Positions 3,995 through 5,560 of a stretch of DNA of 5,560 nt are shown here, in pieces; the stretch's first letter is position 1, and each line of letters starts with the position of its first letter. This DNA comes from Candidatus Woesearchaeota archaeon (GTDB lineage: Archaea > Nanobdellota > Nanobdellia > Woesearchaeales > JAUUYB01). The translations under genes were made by a program, and so were the position numbers. The DNA is taken from positions 1 through 5,560 of the forward strand of contig JAUUYB010000082.1 in NCBI GenBank assembly GCA_030590605.1, given 5' to 3'. The notes under the pieces were generated by a model, which was not told the DNA's origin, ran no database searches, and was given only the letters and a program-made list of their open reading frames with translations.

Positions 3995-5560
3995 TCACCT
4001 GGGTTTGAACGCCATTCCTTTCTCTTCGTTCTCACGAAGTACAGATACATCCACCTTTCCATATCCTGTATCTATTACTTTCTTATCTATCTTTTTCTTA
4101 GTGCCATGGATAGCTGTCACATCTATCTTTCCCATCGATGTCTTTAGGTATTGATGACTCTCATCTTCTTTTGTTGCCCAGGTGTTTATGTAGAAATACG
4201 AAAGTACTCCTGCGATGATGAGAAATATCACTATGAATACCTTTGCTGCTTGGAGGGCTTCTTCTTCTGCTGGTGTAAGTGTTACCCCAAAATAGCTGAA
4301 TCCTGGGGAATAGACTATGAAGTGCTGCATCCCATCTTCAGCTACTGTCGGCTTTGATTCTAATGTTACCCACCCATCTGAATATCTTTTGAATTCTGCT
4401 TTCATCCCTTGTAATTGGGATTCGGGGATCTTGAACTGGAACTCTACATCTTCAAGTATGATATCCTTTGTTGTGATCTGGAATATGTAGATAGAATCAT
4501 TGAGTGAGGGGACTTCTTCAGGAAGTTGAGCTACTTCATTGAAATTGACTTGAGGGTCTTCACCTGTAGACACTATCTTTGCAGTGATTATCGGAGCATC
4601 ATCGGCAGGTTTAAGGACTAGCATTTCATCTTTTATTTCATGTAGGATTGAAGATTCCTCATTCAGGAAGATAATTTTTTTACTTAGTAAAATTGGATCA
4701 TTCGAGTCTGGGTGTGGAGTGTCTTCCAGGTGTGTTTCTGTTTCATGTCCATCCGATGTTGTTTCATTGGTTGGTGTTGTTTGATTGGTTTCATTGGTTG
4801 GTGTTGTGTCAGTTGTATTGGTCTCGTTGGTCGGGGGAGTATATGGGATGAATCCGCCTCCACCTGGACTTGAAGGTGGGTCTTCTTGGACTGTCAGGGT
4901 GAGCGATCTTTCTGTCGAAGTGTTCTTCCTGTATAGGCTGTCCCAGCATGTCACGTACCAACCATAGCTCCCTTCTCCTATTGCATGGGAGACAAGCTTC
5001 GGGATGCTGTTGTTGACAGAGATATTTTCTGAATAGACAGATGTTCCTATTGTGAGATTGCATAGGAATGGTCCGCTGGTCCCAGTTGAGGTCCAAGTGA
5101 AATCTATAGTGGAAGGAGCACCAGAGTATGCATCTCCCGGAGAATTCAGTGTGATCTGAGGAGGGTATTTTGTTATAAGGGGATGCCAGTCAGTCTGGTT
5201 GACGATGAAAGTATACTTTTCTGCGCAGGTGTCTGCTGTCACATTCGTGCAGTTTTCGCTCCATCCTGTTCCATCAGGTCTTGCCCAATAGTTCCCGGCG
5301 ATATAGCTCCCTCCGACTATATTATCACCGGCTGTCTTTGTCGTGTTCCAGGTCGATGATAAGACTGGATTATCGATTTTCACTGCTTGTGTGGCATTGA
5401 ATTGATTGTTGTAGATAGAATTGAATTTTGGGAAATTACTGCTTTCCTGAAAGAAGTAGATTGAGCTGGTGATAGGAAGTCTGAATATGCTGGAGGATAT
5501 GATATTCCTATTTGAGTTCTTCTTCAGGTATATGTCATAATTGTTGTTCAATCCTGAGAT
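3995..5560 (-). CDS. Large surface protein, 5'-partial: NosD-like beta-helix end, Ig-like domain, PGF-pre-PGF-like domain, TM, cytosolic tail
   Basis: The frame is open to the right edge (I-S-G-L before the first N-N-N-Y-D-I-Y), so the N terminus is missing and the TTG at 5551 is not a credible start. Positions below count that TTG as residue 1. Residues 1-127 are the end of a NosD/right-handed beta-helix: I-Y-x-N-N-x-F-N (46-52), W-N-T-T-K-T-A-G-x-N-I-V-G-G (68-81), G-N-Y-W (86-89). Residues 129-222 form an Ig/fibronectin-like domain (I-T-L-N-S-P, Y-G-W-Y-V-T-C-W-D). A Pro/Gly and Asn-Thr linker (224-265) follows. Residues about 288-423 look like a PGF-pre-PGF domain ending in Y-S-P-G-F-S-Y-F-G-V. 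A membrane helix (436-457) and a cytosolic tail of about 60 aa close the protein. At least 14 N-x-S/T sequons suggest heavy N-glycosylation. It probably acts as a membrane-anchored envelope protein; its ligand is unknown. Confidence 0.85.
   Translation of the reverse strand: MSGLNNNYDIYLKKNSNRNIISSSIFRLPITSSIYFFQESSNFPKFNSIYNNQFNATQAVKIDNPVLSSTWNTTKTAGDNIVGGSYIAGNYWARPDGTGWSENCTNVTADTCAEKYTFIVNQTDWHPLITKYPPQITLNSPGDAYSGAPSTIDFTWTSTGTSGPFLCNLTIGTSVYSENISVNNSIPKLVSHAIGEGSYGWYVTCWDSLYRKNTSTERSLTLTVQEDPPSSPGGGGFIPYTPPTNETNTTDTTPTNETNQTTPTNETTSDGHETETHLEDTPHPDSNDPILLSKKIIFLNEESSILHEIKDEMLVLKPADDAPIITAKIVSTGEDPQVNFNEVAQLPEEVPSLNDSIYIFQITTKDIILEDVEFQFKIPESQLQGMKAEFKRYSDGWVTLESKPTVAEDGMQHFIVYSPGFSYFGVTLTPAEEEALQAAKVFIVIFLIIAGVLSYFYINTWATKEDESHQYLKTSMGKIDVTAIHGTKKKIDKKVIDTGYGKVDVSVLRENEEKGMAFKPR
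4037..4132 (-). repeat. Duplicated motif in the cytosolic tail of the surface protein
   Basis: Two copies of an eight-residue motif, G-K-I-D-V-T-A-I (coding 4132-4109) and G-K-V-D-V-S-V-L (coding 4060-4037), flank a very basic stretch with T-K-K-K-I-D-K-K. The consensus is G-K-[IV]-D-V-[ST]-[AV]-[IL]. It lies after the membrane helix, so on the cytosolic side in the predicted topology. The copies match in protein more than in DNA, which points to conserved structure (perhaps paired beta strands) rather than recent duplication. Confidence 0.55.
4761..4840 (-). repeat. Low-complexity tandem repeat coding an Asn/Thr glycosylation linker
   Basis: The 20-base unit at 4761-4780 recurs exactly at 4788-4807 (27-bp period, nine codons). 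A degenerate copy lies at 4821-4840. Each copy encodes P-T-N-E-T with an extra N-x-T, giving five N-x-S/T sequons within 23 residues. The linker joins the Ig-like domain and the PGF-pre-PGF-like domain. Identical DNA copies suggest recent slippage or recombination, so its length may vary between strains. Confidence 0.7.

Noticed and set aside
4809..5096. Second minus-strand frame inside the surface-protein gene
   Set aside because: It overlaps the Ig-like domain and linker in another frame. The Ig-like frame has the conserved W and C pattern, while this one is a shadow.
5549..5551. TTG as start codon of the surface protein
   Set aside because: The upstream codons stay in frame to the window edge and continue the same beta-helix pattern (I-S-G-L-N-N-N-Y-D-I-Y). 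No signal peptide follows this TTG, so the gene must begin outside the window.

Overview
The window looks archaeal. It encodes an archaeal/eukaryotic-type translation initiation factor 5B, a small PUA protein of the archaeal NOL1/NOP2/fmu type, and a surface protein with NosD-like, immunoglobulin-like and PGF-pre-PGF-like parts. It also has TATA boxes placed about 26 nt before start codons, as expected for leaderless archaeal transcripts. The Asn/Thr-rich and Gly-rich linkers of the surface protein remind me of DPANN (Woesearchaeota-like) surface proteins. That placement is an inference from style, not from a marker gene.

Layout: (1) 16-945 (+) is a protein of about 309 aa. Its C-terminal half follows the order of motifs of the RelA/SpoT nucleotidyltransferase fold, but divergently, and its 5' end may lie outside the window. 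(2) 935-1396 (-) is the PUA protein, convergent with (1) and overlapping it by 11 bp. (3) 1397-3178 (-) is aIF5B. Its stop codon directly abuts the start of the PUA gene (TAGATG), so the two form a translation/ribosome-biogenesis operon. (4) A compact divergent promoter region of about 111 bp separates aIF5B from (5) a small unrecognised plus-strand gene, best started at 3290 (86 aa). (6) 3551-3670 is a short convergent spacer with a small palindrome and a T-tract. (7) 3671-3958 (-) is a cysteine-rich predicted lipoprotein of 95 aa. (8) 3995-5560 (-) is the C-terminal part of a large membrane-anchored surface protein whose start lies beyond the right edge.

How they fit together: the left half is cytosolic. 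aIF5B joins ribosomal subunits and the PUA protein probably binds rRNA or tRNA. If the RelA/SpoT-like reading is right, a nucleotide-signalling or RNA-linked enzyme lies next to them, although it is on the opposite strand and not in the operon. The right half is cell-envelope material: a glycosylatable beta-helix surface protein and a Cys-rich lipoprotein in the same orientation. The lipoprotein appears to have its own promoter.

No tRNA, rRNA, CRISPR array, insertion sequence or intein was seen. The items most worth following up are the RelA/SpoT-like protein in an archaeon, the surface protein that carries a long duplicated cytosolic tail after its PGF-like domain, and the orphan 86-aa gene.
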